Origin: Phycisphaerales bacterium
GTDB taxonomy: Bacteria; Planctomycetota; Phycisphaerae; Phycisphaerales; UBA1924
Assembly (NCBI GenBank): GCA_029213305.1
Contig: JARGPA010000006.1
Span: 1-64,000, forward strand
Direction of reading: 5' to 3'
DNA: 64,000 bases
Of this stretch, positions 34,741 through 44,369 are shown piece by piece. Within the stretch, counting starts at the first letter, position 1. Each line of letters starts with the position of its first letter. The position numbers and the translations under genes were made by a program. Under the pieces are notes generated by a model that was not told where the DNA came from, searched no databases, and worked only from the letters and a program-made list of their open reading frames with translations.

Positions 34741-36462
34741 TTATCCAGGGCTGTTGCAACCACTCTGGAACGAAGCAAGGAATGCAGAGATGTCAAGGAA
34801 ATTAATACTTTCATCGCCGTTAATGTCTGCATCGGAATCGTTTGAACCGAATGAAGAAAGGAACTTAGAGATATCTAAGAAGTTCAAATCCCCATCTCGA
34901 TTAAAGTCGCCTGAGCAGAGTTCGTACGCACCCATATCAGTGATTGAGTTTGTTCCAACCCCAGTATCAGGAACTCCTGCGTCAATCATGCGTGATTGAA
35001 ATCGAAGATCAACAGGGAGAAGCTCAGAAAAATCGAGATCAGAGTCAAGATCGAGTACATCTTGAGGGAGCATGACATTCCATCCACTGTCAGCTGCGGG
35101 TGAGCCGTTCGTCAGACTGTAATCGCCCATCTTTGGATTATAAAACAAGGGATCTGAAATGATATTCCCAACTGAAGGCCATCCTCCATCCTGAATGCAG
35201 CTTGAAATAATTCCAATTTCGATGTTTGCTTGATCGTCTTCACTTGCTGAATTCCCCCAGAGAATCGAGTTTGCAACGGAGAGATCTGCGGTAATTGAGT
35301 TATTCGAACCGACACCTGCGTATAGGCCGCCTCCAAATCCAGTTGCGACATTGTCTCCGAATGTAGAAGAACGAACATCGCCAATCGATCCGTGAATAAT
35401 GCCTGGATTTAAGTCAAATCCTTCCCATAGGTAGAGCCCGCCGCCATTGGTTCCTGCAGTGTTTGAAGTAAACTCGCTGTTTGCGACCGCAAGTGGGAAG
35501 GTGATACTTCCACTGATATTTGAACGATACGAGAGTCCGCCGCCTCGAGCACTCGCTATGTTCTTCGTAAATGTACAGTTCAGAATATAGAGCGGATACG
35601 CGCCTGCGAATGGAGGAGTCGGACCATCGCCAGTTCTGCATAGTCCACCTCCGTTGTTCGCAGAAACATTCTCCGCGAACACGGTGTTAATGATCGATCG
35701 AGAACCTCCGATTTGTTGGAGAAACATTCCGCCACCATTGTTGCCGGAGTAGTTCTCACGAACTTCGCAGTTGATCATGTCACCTGCCCATCTGCCAAGG
35801 TACAAGCCTCCTCCGTTTTCAACGGATGAGTTGTTGGCTATTACACAGTTAGCAATATTCAATCTCGTATTGTAAACAGCATTCCCAATTTGACCTGTCT
35901 GGGTGTACACACCCGCTCCAGTTTCAATGTCTGCATTCGCATTAGAAATTTCAAACCCGTCAATACGAGCAGGGATGGTTTGGTCAGTATCGCTTCCACC
36001 GTATCCACCGCCATGAATTGCAGCGTAGAAAACAACACAATATGAGTTGTCTGAGTGATCTTGTTGAATCCCGATATCACCAGAAAGAACTGTATGTTCA
36101 AAAATCGTTGACCGTTGGTTGATTGAAGACTCAGTGCCTGAAAAACCACCAAAGAGCTGTACTCCTCGAGGGATCCAGAATGTTGCATCGCGTGGGTCAC
36201 TGGTTGTTGCTATAGGGTTAGATCGATCAATCAGACGGGTAGGACGATACACACTACTTGTCACCCAGATCTCATCACCGAATGATGCAGAGTCCAATGC
36301 GTTCTGTAATGAGTTGAATGCATCCGACCAAGTTGTGCCGGTATTTGCGCCGATCGCTTCATCGTCGACAAAGATCACATCGGCGTTTGCATTCCCTGAG
36401 AGCAAGAAAAACATACAACCAAGAATATATGAGCTTCTAAGTTTTATAACTTTATAATTCAT
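34741..36462 (-). CDS. Exported parallel beta-helix protein with GC-type dockerin
   Basis: 573 residues. After a signal peptide (ending about GNANA) comes VIFVDDEAIGANTGTTWSDA, the usual opening of polymorphic beta-helix proteins, then many rungs such as NNSSVENGGGLYLG, NNGGGMFLQ, TNGGGLYLWEG and GFGGGLYAG, and a choice-of-anchor-Q-like end (DMGAYELCSGDFNRDG). The C-terminus has two dockerin-like units (FNRDGDLNFLDISKFL, INGDESINFLDISAFL) ending SGCNSPG. Such helices often bind or cleave polysaccharide, but no lyase motif is seen. Start codon lacks a strong ribosome site. Confidence 0.85.
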   Translation of the reverse strand: MNYKVIKLRSSYILGCMFFLLSGNANADVIFVDDEAIGANTGTTWSDAFNSLQNALDSASFGDEIWVTSSVYRPTRLIDRSNPIATTSDPRDATFWIPRGVQLFGGFSGTESSINQRSTIFEHTVLSGDIGIQQDHSDNSYCVVFYAAIHGGGYGGSDTDQTIPARIDGFEISNANADIETGAGVYTQTGQIGNAVYNTRLNIANCVIANNSSVENGGGLYLGRWAGDMINCEVRENYSGNNGGGMFLQQIGGSRSIINTVFAENVSANNGGGLCRTGDGPTPPFAGAYPLYILNCTFTKNIASARGGGLSYRSNISGSITFPLAVANSEFTSNTAGTNGGGLYLWEGFDLNPGIIHGSIGDVRSSTFGDNVATGFGGGLYAGVGSNNSITADLSVANSILWGNSASEDDQANIEIGIISSCIQDGGWPSVGNIISDPLFYNPKMGDYSLTNGSPAADSGWNVMLPQDVLDLDSDLDFSELLPVDLRFQSRMIDAGVPDTGVGTNSITDMGAYELCSGDFNRDGDLNFLDISKFLSSFGSNDSDADINGDESINFLDISAFLASFQSGCNSPG

Positions 36463-36749
36463 TATTCTCAGGATATATCAACATGATGAATAATCAAACT
36501 ATTTTGGACAACACCGGTGATTTGTAGGCTCAATATGAAAAAATCTTGATTTGATTTGTCATCCGGGTTCAAACAATCTACATGCACGGGAAATCGAGAT
36601 TGTAAAACAGAGTTTGTTACGGATTGAACAATTTCTGAAACTGCGCTATCTGGATGAAATTCAGGTTACTGGTTAACCATTCGGTAGAGAGTTTAGAATT
36701 GTATATATAGGTCATTCGATACGAACCAAGAATTTTCCAAGGAGTTGTA

Positions 36750-37769
36750 ATGAGTGTTGTTAGAAGTTTCCTTGATGTGCGTCAGTTTAGAGTTGTCAAA
36801 TATTTTCTACTAGTGTGCTTATTTGCTTCTGCTGCGAATGCTGAACCGTTTACATACCAAGGCCGATTAACTGAGGACAATCAGCCCGCGAGTGGTATGT
36901 ACGACATGACATTTACGCTCACGGATTCAGCAGTCGGCGGCTTTGCCCTAGCGGTAGATTCGGTAAACAACGTAGAGGTTGTCAATGGAGGGTTCACAGT
37001 TGAGGTAGATTTCTCAAGCACTTTACTCAACTCAGACACCTGTTGGTTGTCGATTAATGTCGAAGGTGCAACTCTGTCTCCTCGAGTGCGATTGCGAGAT
37101 ACTCCTCGCGCACAGAGTTCTGTCCGTGCCAATAGGGCCGCAACTATCGAAATGCCATTTGATGTACTTAATAGTTCATCCACTGTTTTTAGTGTAAGAT
37201 CGATTTCAACAAGCTCGAATGCGAGCAGTTTGTTTTGATAAATCTATAGCACCTCTCCTGGTGGTTTCTCCGCAGGTGTGAGAGGTGAGAATTTAGGGGC
37301 CGGATTCTCTGGGGGCAATCGGATGTAAACACCGGGTTGTACGCCAGAACCAATACAGGTCCACAAGCGGTGCAAGCAGTGCACAGGGATGCAGATACTG
37401 ATGCTTTTCTTGCAACTGATGAATACGCGATCGAAGCGAATAACCACGAAACTGATGGGCAAGGAACAGCGACCTATGCTCGAGGTGGAGAAACTGGGAT
37501 TTACTCAATCGTAGAAAGTGAAGATTCTTCTAACGAGCTAACAGGCGTCTATGGTTTAGTAGGGAATGCAACTTCAGATGCATTCCGATCGTACGGAGTA
37601 TATGGATTCGGTAGAGCATCCGCGAGTATCGGAGGTCGAACTGCTTATGACTCACCCGATCATTGTCAAAGAGAATAAGTTGGAACAACACAAGTGTAAA
37701 TATTTGGATCCCAAAGCGTTTGGGCTGGGTAACGTTCACGCTATGCATTCCAAGCCAACACTAAACTGA
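36750..37769 (+). pseudogene. Decayed paralogue of the 4121-5737 FTYQG protein
   Basis: An intact start (GGAG upstream, signal peptide ending AANA, EPFTYQGRLTEDN) runs to a stop at 37238 within ...SSNASSLF. Homology continues in other frames: STSPGG-SAGVRGEN near 37250, NTGLYARTNTGPQA from about 37330, and a last piece HPIIVKENKLEQHK with KYLDPKAFGLG near 37650-37769. Compared with the intact gene, two internal blocks are deleted and at least two frames are broken; total length is about 1.0 kb against 1.6 kb. The first 489 bp could still give a truncated secreted protein. No tRNA-Ala repeat flanks it. Confidence 0.85.
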
Positions 37770-38025
37770 GTAGATTTAAACAGAAATTGACAGTTTGTTT
37801 CAAATAAGATCAAATCTACAGAAAATGACATCTGTCTGGGGATTACCTTTCAAACAAAACAGACTCCTTTCAGATCAATAGTTTCTCGATTTATCCTAGT
37901 GAACTCTTCGATGAGTGGGGTGATTTTGAAACTGATTTGAGTAGGTTGATTCGCATGAGCTTGTATATAATCATTGAGTGTCGATAGTGGTGTTCATCTA
38001 ATCGCAAACGAGGAGTTAAACGATC

Positions 38026-39462
38026 ATGTTTATGAGAATGGTCTACGATGAAAAGCTCGCTCAAGCAGCTTATCTAATCGGCTGCCAACGCACCGGGGAA
38101 GCAATTGTGATTGACCCCCAGCGCGATGTTGATCGATACATCTCACTCGCACTGGAAAATGAGTTGCGGATTGTTGCAGTTACTGAGACTCATATCCACG
38201 CAGACTTCGTTTCGGGGACTAGAGAACTCGCTGAGAAGAATGGCGCAAAGGTTTACCTTTCCGATGAAGGAGACGCTGATTGGAAGTATCAATGGTTAGA
38301 TAAGAGTTTGAGTGGTTCACCGTATTCTCATCAACTACTCAAAGATGGAGATGAGTTCGCAATCGGAAACATTCAGTTCAAAGCAGTTCACACTCCAGGT
38401 CATACCCCTGAACACATATCATTCTTGATTACGGACCTTGGTGCAGGCGCCAACGAACCAATCGGGATGGCAACCGGAGACTTCGTATTCGTCGGTGATC
38501 TGGGTCGTCCTGACTTGCTTGAATCAGCAGCAGGTCAAAGTGGTTCAATGAAACCCTCAGCGATAAGACTATTCAAATCAATATCAACTCTTGATTCAAT
38601 CCCAGACTTTGTTCAAGTATGGCCCGCTCATGGAGCAGGAAGCGCCTGCGGCAAAGCTCTCGGCGCTGTACCCATGAGCACGATTGGATATGAAAAACGA
38701 TTCAATCCCGCGATCAAAGCAGGAATAAGCGAAGATCAGTTCATCGATTATATTTTGAGTGGACAACCAGAACCTCCTATGTATTTCGCGACAATGAAAC
38801 GAGTGAATAAGGAAGGTCCCAAAGTTCTGGGAGAACTACCGATCCCTCACCAGATGCAAGCGTCTGATCTTATCCACATTGATGCACACAAAAACGCGAT
38901 CATTGATACTCGGCCTTGGGAAGCTTATCGAGACGCACATATTCCAAATACACTCTCGATCCCATTAGATAACACTTTTAACACAGTTGCTGGAGCATTC
39001 ATCCCAGAGAATGAAAGCATCTATCTCATCATCGAACCTACGCGAGTAGATGAAGCAGTCCGAGATTTAATTCGTGTTGGACTAGACAATGTAAAAGGCT
39101 GGATTAACGCATCTGATATCGAACAAGCTGAAGAAAAAGGCATTTCATTGATGGGAGTTGCAGAGTTAACTGCAGATGAAGCAAGATCCGCAATGGACTC
39201 ACAAGAGTTGCAAGTTCTTGATGTTCGTAGAGCAACTGAGTTCGCTGAGGGGCATCTCCCGGCTGCAATCAATATTGCGCATACCCGTCTTGCGTCTCGA
39301 CTTGATGAGTTGCCTCATAACAAACGACTCTTGATTTACTGTCTTAGTGGTGTTCGATCTGCAAGATCTTCCTCGTACCTTTTACGCAACGGATATCAAG
39401 TTGTTAATCTCGAGGGTGGAATTCTCGCGTGGGAAGAATCAAAGTCTGTAGCCGAGCGATAA
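38026..39462 (+). CDS. MBL-fold persulfide dioxygenase-like protein with two rhodanese domains
   Basis: 478 residues, cytoplasmic. The N-terminal metallo-beta-lactamase fold is of the ETHE1/persulfide dioxygenase type: THIHADF (H56, H58, D60), HTPGHTPEHISF (H122-H126) and VFVGDLGRPD. Then a rhodanese domain (about 290-360) without the active cysteine (segment IYLIIEPTRVDEA), and a second rhodanese domain with active site YCLSGVRSARS (C439). The expected role is oxidation of glutathione or protein persulfides and sulfane-sulfur transfer. It ends 6 bp from the convergent Bat operon, with no terminator between. Confidence 0.88.
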   Translation: MFMRMVYDEKLAQAAYLIGCQRTGEAIVIDPQRDVDRYISLALENELRIVAVTETHIHADFVSGTRELAEKNGAKVYLSDEGDADWKYQWLDKSLSGSPYSHQLLKDGDEFAIGNIQFKAVHTPGHTPEHISFLITDLGAGANEPIGMATGDFVFVGDLGRPDLLESAAGQSGSMKPSAIRLFKSISTLDSIPDFVQVWPAHGAGSACGKALGAVPMSTIGYEKRFNPAIKAGISEDQFIDYILSGQPEPPMYFATMKRVNKEGPKVLGELPIPHQMQASDLIHIDAHKNAIIDTRPWEAYRDAHIPNTLSIPLDNTFNTVAGAFIPENESIYLIIEPTRVDEAVRDLIRVGLDNVKGWINASDIEQAEEKGISLMGVAELTADEARSAMDSQELQVLDVRRATEFAEGHLPAAINIAHTRLASRLDELPHNKRLLIYCLSGVRSARSSSYLLRNGYQVVNLEGGILAWEESKSVAER

Positions 39463-39468
39463 CGTTTT

Positions 39469-40293
39469 TTAAAGATCAGATTGAGGATTGATAAACTCGA
39501 ATGTATCAGATGGGATCCAGCATTCAACGCCATCGAAGAGTCTGATCATGCTCCAATCTGAACGAGTTTCCACTTGCACTCCTTCTACACCAGATTGCAA
39601 GGGTTCTGCAAAGACTGCATCGTAGATGGAGTCGTCGGGACCTGATTGCGCAATCACATGGTTCTCAACTACGACGATCCCATTAGATGCTTGGTTCTGA
39701 GTCCATTCAACTCCTAATAGCGAGATCGGAACAACTGAACAACAAATTGACCAGATCCCAATTGTTCGAACTCGTTTATGTGCAAGTCCAAGTATACTCA
39801 GACTACACAAGATCCAACCCATCGAGAAGGATGCAATAAATACACTCCAAACAAAGGTTCGTGAGATTTTTCCTCTCCAACTTAGAATCCAAGAAATCAC
39901 TCTTCTTTCAGAATCTGGTTGGATGTTGAGTTCAATCAAATCTCTCGTAGATTCGAGCGAGTCTTGAAGCGCCTTGTCCGTAGGATCAAGTGACTCACCT
40001 CTTCGGTACGCAAGAATCGCATGGCCAAGATCACCTTGGAGTCGATAAGCGTTTCCGAGTGCTAAGTAGAGCCCTGGAGAACTCAAGTTATGCTCTCTCA
40101 TCACTGCTTCGATCTTAGCGGATGCGATTTTGAGTGTGCCTTGGCCTAGTTCATTGTTTGATTCGAGATATTCGATTCCCAAATCCAGAGTGTCAAATGC
40201 ATCTTGTAACTGGAAAGAAACAGAGTCTTGAGATCCGAATGCTTGATTCCAGCTCAGTACAGATAGAACAACTACAGTGAGTATGTATTTCAA
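39469..40293 (-). CDS. BatE-like protein: TPR, membrane helices, SH3-like tail
   Basis: 274 residues: signal peptide (ending about NQAFG), a TPR-like region (LYLALGNAYRLQGDLGHAILAYRRGESLDP, residues about 77-106), two membrane helices (VWSVFIASFSMGWILCSLSIL and IGIWSICCSVVPISLLG), then an SH3-like beta domain (WSMIRLFDGVECWIPSD). This is the BatE layout, last gene of the Bat operon. It overlaps the BatD stop by 4 bp. Bat proteins were linked to aerotolerance in Bacteroides, but their molecular role is unsettled. Confidence 0.8.
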   Translation of the reverse strand: MKYILTVVVLSVLSWNQAFGSQDSVSFQLQDAFDTLDLGIEYLESNNELGQGTLKIASAKIEAVMREHNLSSPGLYLALGNAYRLQGDLGHAILAYRRGESLDPTDKALQDSLESTRDLIELNIQPDSERRVISWILSWRGKISRTFVWSVFIASFSMGWILCSLSILGLAHKRVRTIGIWSICCSVVPISLLGVEWTQNQASNGIVVVENHVIAQSGPDDSIYDAVFAEPLQSGVEGVQVETRSDWSMIRLFDGVECWIPSDTFEFINPQSDL

Positions 40294-42092
40294 TGTAATC
40301 CTCCTTTTCGCCCAATGACTTGTCTGTGGACTTCTCGGAGTAAAGTTTCAACATCAGACTTTGATATATCTTGAGCTTGAGATTGTTCATCCCATTTAGT
40401 TTTTTCACTACCCATCATCATCTGTGTAAGTTGATCGCTACACTGAGAAGATATTACAAGTCGGCTTACATCTTCCCGAGTCACAGCATCTTGATTCATT
40501 CCTAACACGCCCGAGAGATAGACTCGGATCGCAGCCGAGGAGTTGCCTGCTCGTAAAAAGGATTTGCTTTTCTTCCATGCTTTTCTTGCTTCATACGCAT
40601 CTGTTTGTCGATTACCATTAACAGCAACAATAAGAATAGAGAGTAAAAAGATACTCGGACCTGTAGCGATTACAGATATCCATCGCGGATCGGTTAAATA
40701 AGTACTTAGTTGAAAATTCGTTGATCGGCCAAGAGAAATGGAAGAAGCAATTTGGTCCGCAGACTGGTGAGCCCATAGTCCAGGTGACGCTGTAGTTAAT
40801 TCGACTCGATCTTTTGATTCTATGACTTGTTGATCAGGCGTTGAGTTGCCACTAATTACTGCGTCAGAGAGAGTGATTTCTTCAACCGCATTCACTTGCA
40901 GCGGAATAGGGTTCGATGCATAGGTGCGATATTCTTGAGTAGTAGGATTAAATGAGGGTACTCCGATTGCTGGAATCTCATCAACCGAGCTATCAGTTGC
41001 TCTGATAGTTATTGAATAATCTCGCAACCCAGCTTTTCGTGGTAAAGATTCTCTCCAGCCCTCAGATGAAATCTTAAAATGTTGCGCAAACTCTTTATAC
41101 AGATTTAGGTTTGGTGCATTTTGAATCCCTGTCATTGGTTCATCACCAATAATTCGAAGAGTGAGTTCAATTGGATCTCCAACATTGACTCTTGAGTTTG
41201 ACGCTTTGGTTTGAACCCGAAAGTTTCCGATTGCACCAGAATAATCCGTTGGTTGATTTCGTTTAGGGACTTCAATTACTTTGATTTGAATCGGATCAGA
41301 TTCGGTATAAGAACGGAAGCTACTACCAGTGCCTGTGTTTCGAGTGAACACAACTCGAATCGGGCCGAACTCAAAGATCCCTAACTTTGTAGGGGTTATG
41401 CTGATCTGAAACACCAGTTTGGTACTCCCCTGACTTGCATCTTGAACGACGGTACCGACGACTCGTTGCCCGCCTAGTTCGAATCCAACTCGCTGACTCC
41501 CCACAATGTTCGAATCTACACCCAGTATTTCAAATGAGTCGTCAATATCACTTGATGATAAGTTAAAATCAGATGTGTTATCTCCGATCCACCAAGTGCA
41601 TTCAACAGTGATTGATTCATTGAGATACAAATCTGTTCGATCAATTTTAATTACGACTCGATCTGAATCCGATTTAGATGGGAGTATGGATTCAAACTGA
41701 GCTTCAGTACCCGAAACAGTTTGGCCATTAATCTCGAAAACAGGAGCTGGAATTGAGATCAAACCCGGTTCAATTGCAGAGAGGGAATATTGATAACTGA
41801 ATCTTTGCCGCGTGATGGATCGTCTTCTGCCGTCCACAAGTTCCATGGTTGTGTAGGATTGTGAAGATCGTCCTCGAAACTCAACACGGGTAGAATCTGG
41901 GAACTCAATGACAGGCATCGCCGGGTCATCCGGGCTGTACACCAAGACTTGATAAACGATTTTGTCACCAACATACACACGCTCTCGTGAGACTTCAGTC
42001 TCGACAATCACTTCTTGATTTTGCCCATAAGCAATGGGTGTACTCAAAAAGAGTACTATTGAAAGAATCAGATGTAGTTTGTTCATTTTCAT
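40290..42092 (-). CDS. BatD-like membrane protein
   Basis: About 600 residues from ATG 42092; the open frame extends 249 bp further upstream but only into the preceding gene. Signal peptide (LHLILSIVLFLSTPIAYG), then several beta-sandwich domains (VYVGDKIVYQVLVYSPDDP, NESITVECTWWIGDN, VNVGDPIELTLRIIGDE), a membrane helix near residue 500 (IATGPSIFLLSILIVAVNG) and a cytoplasmic helical tail. This fits BatD/oxygen-tolerance family proteins (BatD, PF13584). Position between the coiled-coil protein and BatE in the operon agrees. Confidence 0.85.
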   Translation of the reverse strand: MKMNKLHLILSIVLFLSTPIAYGQNQEVIVETEVSRERVYVGDKIVYQVLVYSPDDPAMPVIEFPDSTRVEFRGRSSQSYTTMELVDGRRRSITRQRFSYQYSLSAIEPGLISIPAPVFEINGQTVSGTEAQFESILPSKSDSDRVVIKIDRTDLYLNESITVECTWWIGDNTSDFNLSSSDIDDSFEILGVDSNIVGSQRVGFELGGQRVVGTVVQDASQGSTKLVFQISITPTKLGIFEFGPIRVVFTRNTGTGSSFRSYTESDPIQIKVIEVPKRNQPTDYSGAIGNFRVQTKASNSRVNVGDPIELTLRIIGDEPMTGIQNAPNLNLYKEFAQHFKISSEGWRESLPRKAGLRDYSITIRATDSSVDEIPAIGVPSFNPTTQEYRTYASNPIPLQVNAVEEITLSDAVISGNSTPDQQVIESKDRVELTTASPGLWAHQSADQIASSISLGRSTNFQLSTYLTDPRWISVIATGPSIFLLSILIVAVNGNRQTDAYEARKAWKKSKSFLRAGNSSAAIRVYLSGVLGMNQDAVTREDVSRLVISSQCSDQLTQMMMGSEKTKWDEQSQAQDISKSDVETLLREVHRQVIGRKGGLH

Positions 42093-42099
42093 ATCTAAT

Positions 42100-43299
42100 T
42101 CACCAGTCCTTTTCAACCTTTGTTGGTTGTCCCTTGGCTCGGTAAATCTGTCTCTCTTCTCGTTCTCGTCTTTCTTTCTCCAAGAGATCCTTCGCAATTT
42201 TATCAATCTGCTCCTGAGTTGGTTCACCGTCTGGGTCGCCTTCTGACTTGGATTCTTGATTGCTTTCATCTTCCGATGGTTCACCCTTACCTGACGATTC
42301 AGATTCTTGTTCAGAGTTTTCTTGCTTTGTCTGATCCGCAAGATTCTGCATCATTTCTGCTGCCTGTTTTAGCGATTCAGCAGCATTGTTCTGTTCTTCA
42401 GCAGCTTTTTGTTGATCGCCCTCTTCCATCGCTTCTTGAGCTCGCTTTTGAGCATCTCGTGCTTCTTGAATTCTTTCTTCAATACTCTCAGTTTCCGATT
42501 GAGAGTTTTTAACATCTTCTTGAGCAGATTCAGTTTCGTTGCAAAGCTCTTCTTGCTTTTCTTGTTGCTCTTTATTCTCGTCTTCGTTCTGAGGAGGAGA
42601 TTGAGAGGTTTGTTCACTTTGCTCTTGTTGTTCCTTTGCAAGCTCATCAAGCTTGTCAGCGGCATCCTGTTGTTCTTGTTGTTGTTTTTGCCGTTGTTCT
42701 TCTTCTTGTCGTTGTTGTTCTTTGATCGATTCAATCAGATCTCGTTTTTCTTGAATCTCCCTGCGAATCCGTTCAAGATTTTGAATAGCGAGATCATTCG
42801 TTCTTTGAACTTCGGTGACAGATCGAAAAGCACCCGCAGCAGGGATAAGCAGATCGATTTCAGATTGGATCGACTCAATAAGGTCATCCATCGATGTTAA
42901 TTCGGCCATCAGGTCTGGCGCAGAACTGGTGTTCGCCTTCATATAAAGAGCATGGCCAAGATTAAATCTTGCTTGAGATCGAATCGAAGAATGAGCACTC
43001 TGACGATCAGCGCTTCGAAAAGATTCAACTGCTTTATCTAACTGTTCAGACTCAGTATCGATACTCTGCAGGTACATGTTCCCAAGATTTAGATATGCAA
43101 TAGAAACGAGATCGATATCTGCACAACGATTGACTATATCTGTGAGTGTAGTAATCGCTTCTGTGGCATTAGAATGATCAGATACTACTTTGGCTATACG
43201 CTGACGAGCGATCTCGCTCGCCATTGGTACAACTTGCTCCGACTCATTCGCTGACGGCGGAGAAATAAGAAGGACTGATGAAATGACAAGATGGATCAT
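42100..43299 (-). CDS. BatC-like TPR and Q/E-rich coiled-coil protein
   Basis: 399 residues: signal peptide, a TPR-like region (residues about 40-150: AYLNLGNMYLQSID, ARFNLGHALYMKAN), then about 230 residues made almost wholly of Q, E, K, S and D (EEQRQKQQQEQQDAADK, EEQNNAAESLKQAAEMM), predicted coiled coil or disordered, ending in a basic tail. It takes the place of BatC in the operon. Overlaps the upstream VWA gene by 4 bp. Low-complexity composition makes distant homology hard to judge. Confidence 0.75.
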   Translation of the reverse strand: MIHLVISSVLLISPPSANESEQVVPMASEIARQRIAKVVSDHSNATEAITTLTDIVNRCADIDLVSIAYLNLGNMYLQSIDTESEQLDKAVESFRSADRQSAHSSIRSQARFNLGHALYMKANTSSAPDLMAELTSMDDLIESIQSEIDLLIPAAGAFRSVTEVQRTNDLAIQNLERIRREIQEKRDLIESIKEQQRQEEEQRQKQQQEQQDAADKLDELAKEQQEQSEQTSQSPPQNEDENKEQQEKQEELCNETESAQEDVKNSQSETESIEERIQEARDAQKRAQEAMEEGDQQKAAEEQNNAAESLKQAAEMMQNLADQTKQENSEQESESSGKGEPSEDESNQESKSEGDPDGEPTQEQIDKIAKDLLEKERREREERQIYRAKGQPTKVEKDW

Positions 43300-44369
43300 G
43301 CGATTCCCCTTCGTTTGTGTAGTGATACAAATAGTGAATCAAGTACAATGAATATTAAACCAATTGCTATAAAGAATTGGAATCGTTCTGTATATTGAAT
43401 TGAAGAACTGGTTTCGATCGTTCGTTGCTCTGCAGTTGCGATAAGCTCTTTATAGACTTGAGCAAGATCAATCGTCCCAGTTCCAACCTCAAGATAAACC
43501 CCTCCTGGGGATGCCGCTGCGATCGCTTTAAGTGTGCCGCTTTCGAGTTTTGAGTTGACTCGTTGTTGGTTTGAACGAGACTGATTCCGATCAATAGGGA
43601 CCATTTGCCCATTTCGTGAACCAATTCCAATAGCAATGATTCTTGCTCCAGATTGACCAGCTTGCCTTGCAGCTTCGATCGGTAGACTCTCTTGATCTTC
43701 GCCGTCAGAGATGAGCACAATGTCACGAAAGTTATTCAGTTCTAGTTCAGGGTCATCAACAAAGACAACATCCATCGTTTTTCGGATCGCGTCACCAATA
43801 TTCGTCCCGCCTACGCCAACCGTTTGAGGGGACAATTCATCGAGAGTAAGTTTAAAAAATAATCTGTCCGTAGTTAATGGGGAAACAATTGTTGTGGATC
43901 CTGCAAATGCAATTAGGGCTACTCGATCATTCCCAATCTCATCAACAAGATCATTAATCCAGAGCTTTGCTTTTTCAAGTCGAGATGGAGCAACATCTTG
44001 GACGAGCATCGACCGGGATACATCTATAACAAACGCAACATCGCGACCTCGTGCTTCGACTTCAACTTCACTCGGGTCAGATTGAGGCTGGGCGATTGCA
44101 AGTGTAATAGAGAGAAAAACCAGAGCTACTAAACCGACATGGAGAATAAAGTTGAATGACTTTGGTTTGCCTGCAATTTGTTCAAGCTGTTGAGAATCTG
44201 CAATAAGCCTTTGGTTTTTTCGTGTGTGGATTGCAACTAAAAACAAAATCAGAATCAGGACAGGCGCTGCAAATGCAAGCATTAAAAACTGAGGCTGACC
44301 AAATCTCCAATCTTGTCCAAGTTGGAATGATTCGGGAATCGTCCATAGGAGTTGTGAAAATTTATTCAT
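43296..44369 (-). CDS. VWA-domain membrane protein, BatB-like
   Basis: 357 residues: two N-terminal membrane helices (FLMLAFAAPVLILILFLVAI and LHVGLVALVFLSITLAI), a von Willebrand factor A domain with the MIDAS motif DVSRS (D116, S118, S120) and second-site TNIGDAI and ISDGEDQ, and one C-terminal helix (FFIAIGLIFIVLDSLFV). The VWA domain faces the periplasm and binds a divalent metal. Second of two VWA genes; overlaps both neighbours by 4 bp, so the operon is translationally coupled. Confidence 0.88.
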   Translation of the reverse strand: MNKFSQLLWTIPESFQLGQDWRFGQPQFLMLAFAAPVLILILFLVAIHTRKNQRLIADSQQLEQIAGKPKSFNFILHVGLVALVFLSITLAIAQPQSDPSEVEVEARGRDVAFVIDVSRSMLVQDVAPSRLEKAKLWINDLVDEIGNDRVALIAFAGSTTIVSPLTTDRLFFKLTLDELSPQTVGVGGTNIGDAIRKTMDVVFVDDPELELNNFRDIVLISDGEDQESLPIEAARQAGQSGARIIAIGIGSRNGQMVPIDRNQSRSNQQRVNSKLESGTLKAIAAASPGGVYLEVGTGTIDLAQVYKELIATAEQRTIETSSSIQYTERFQFFIAIGLIFIVLDSLFVSLHKRRGIA

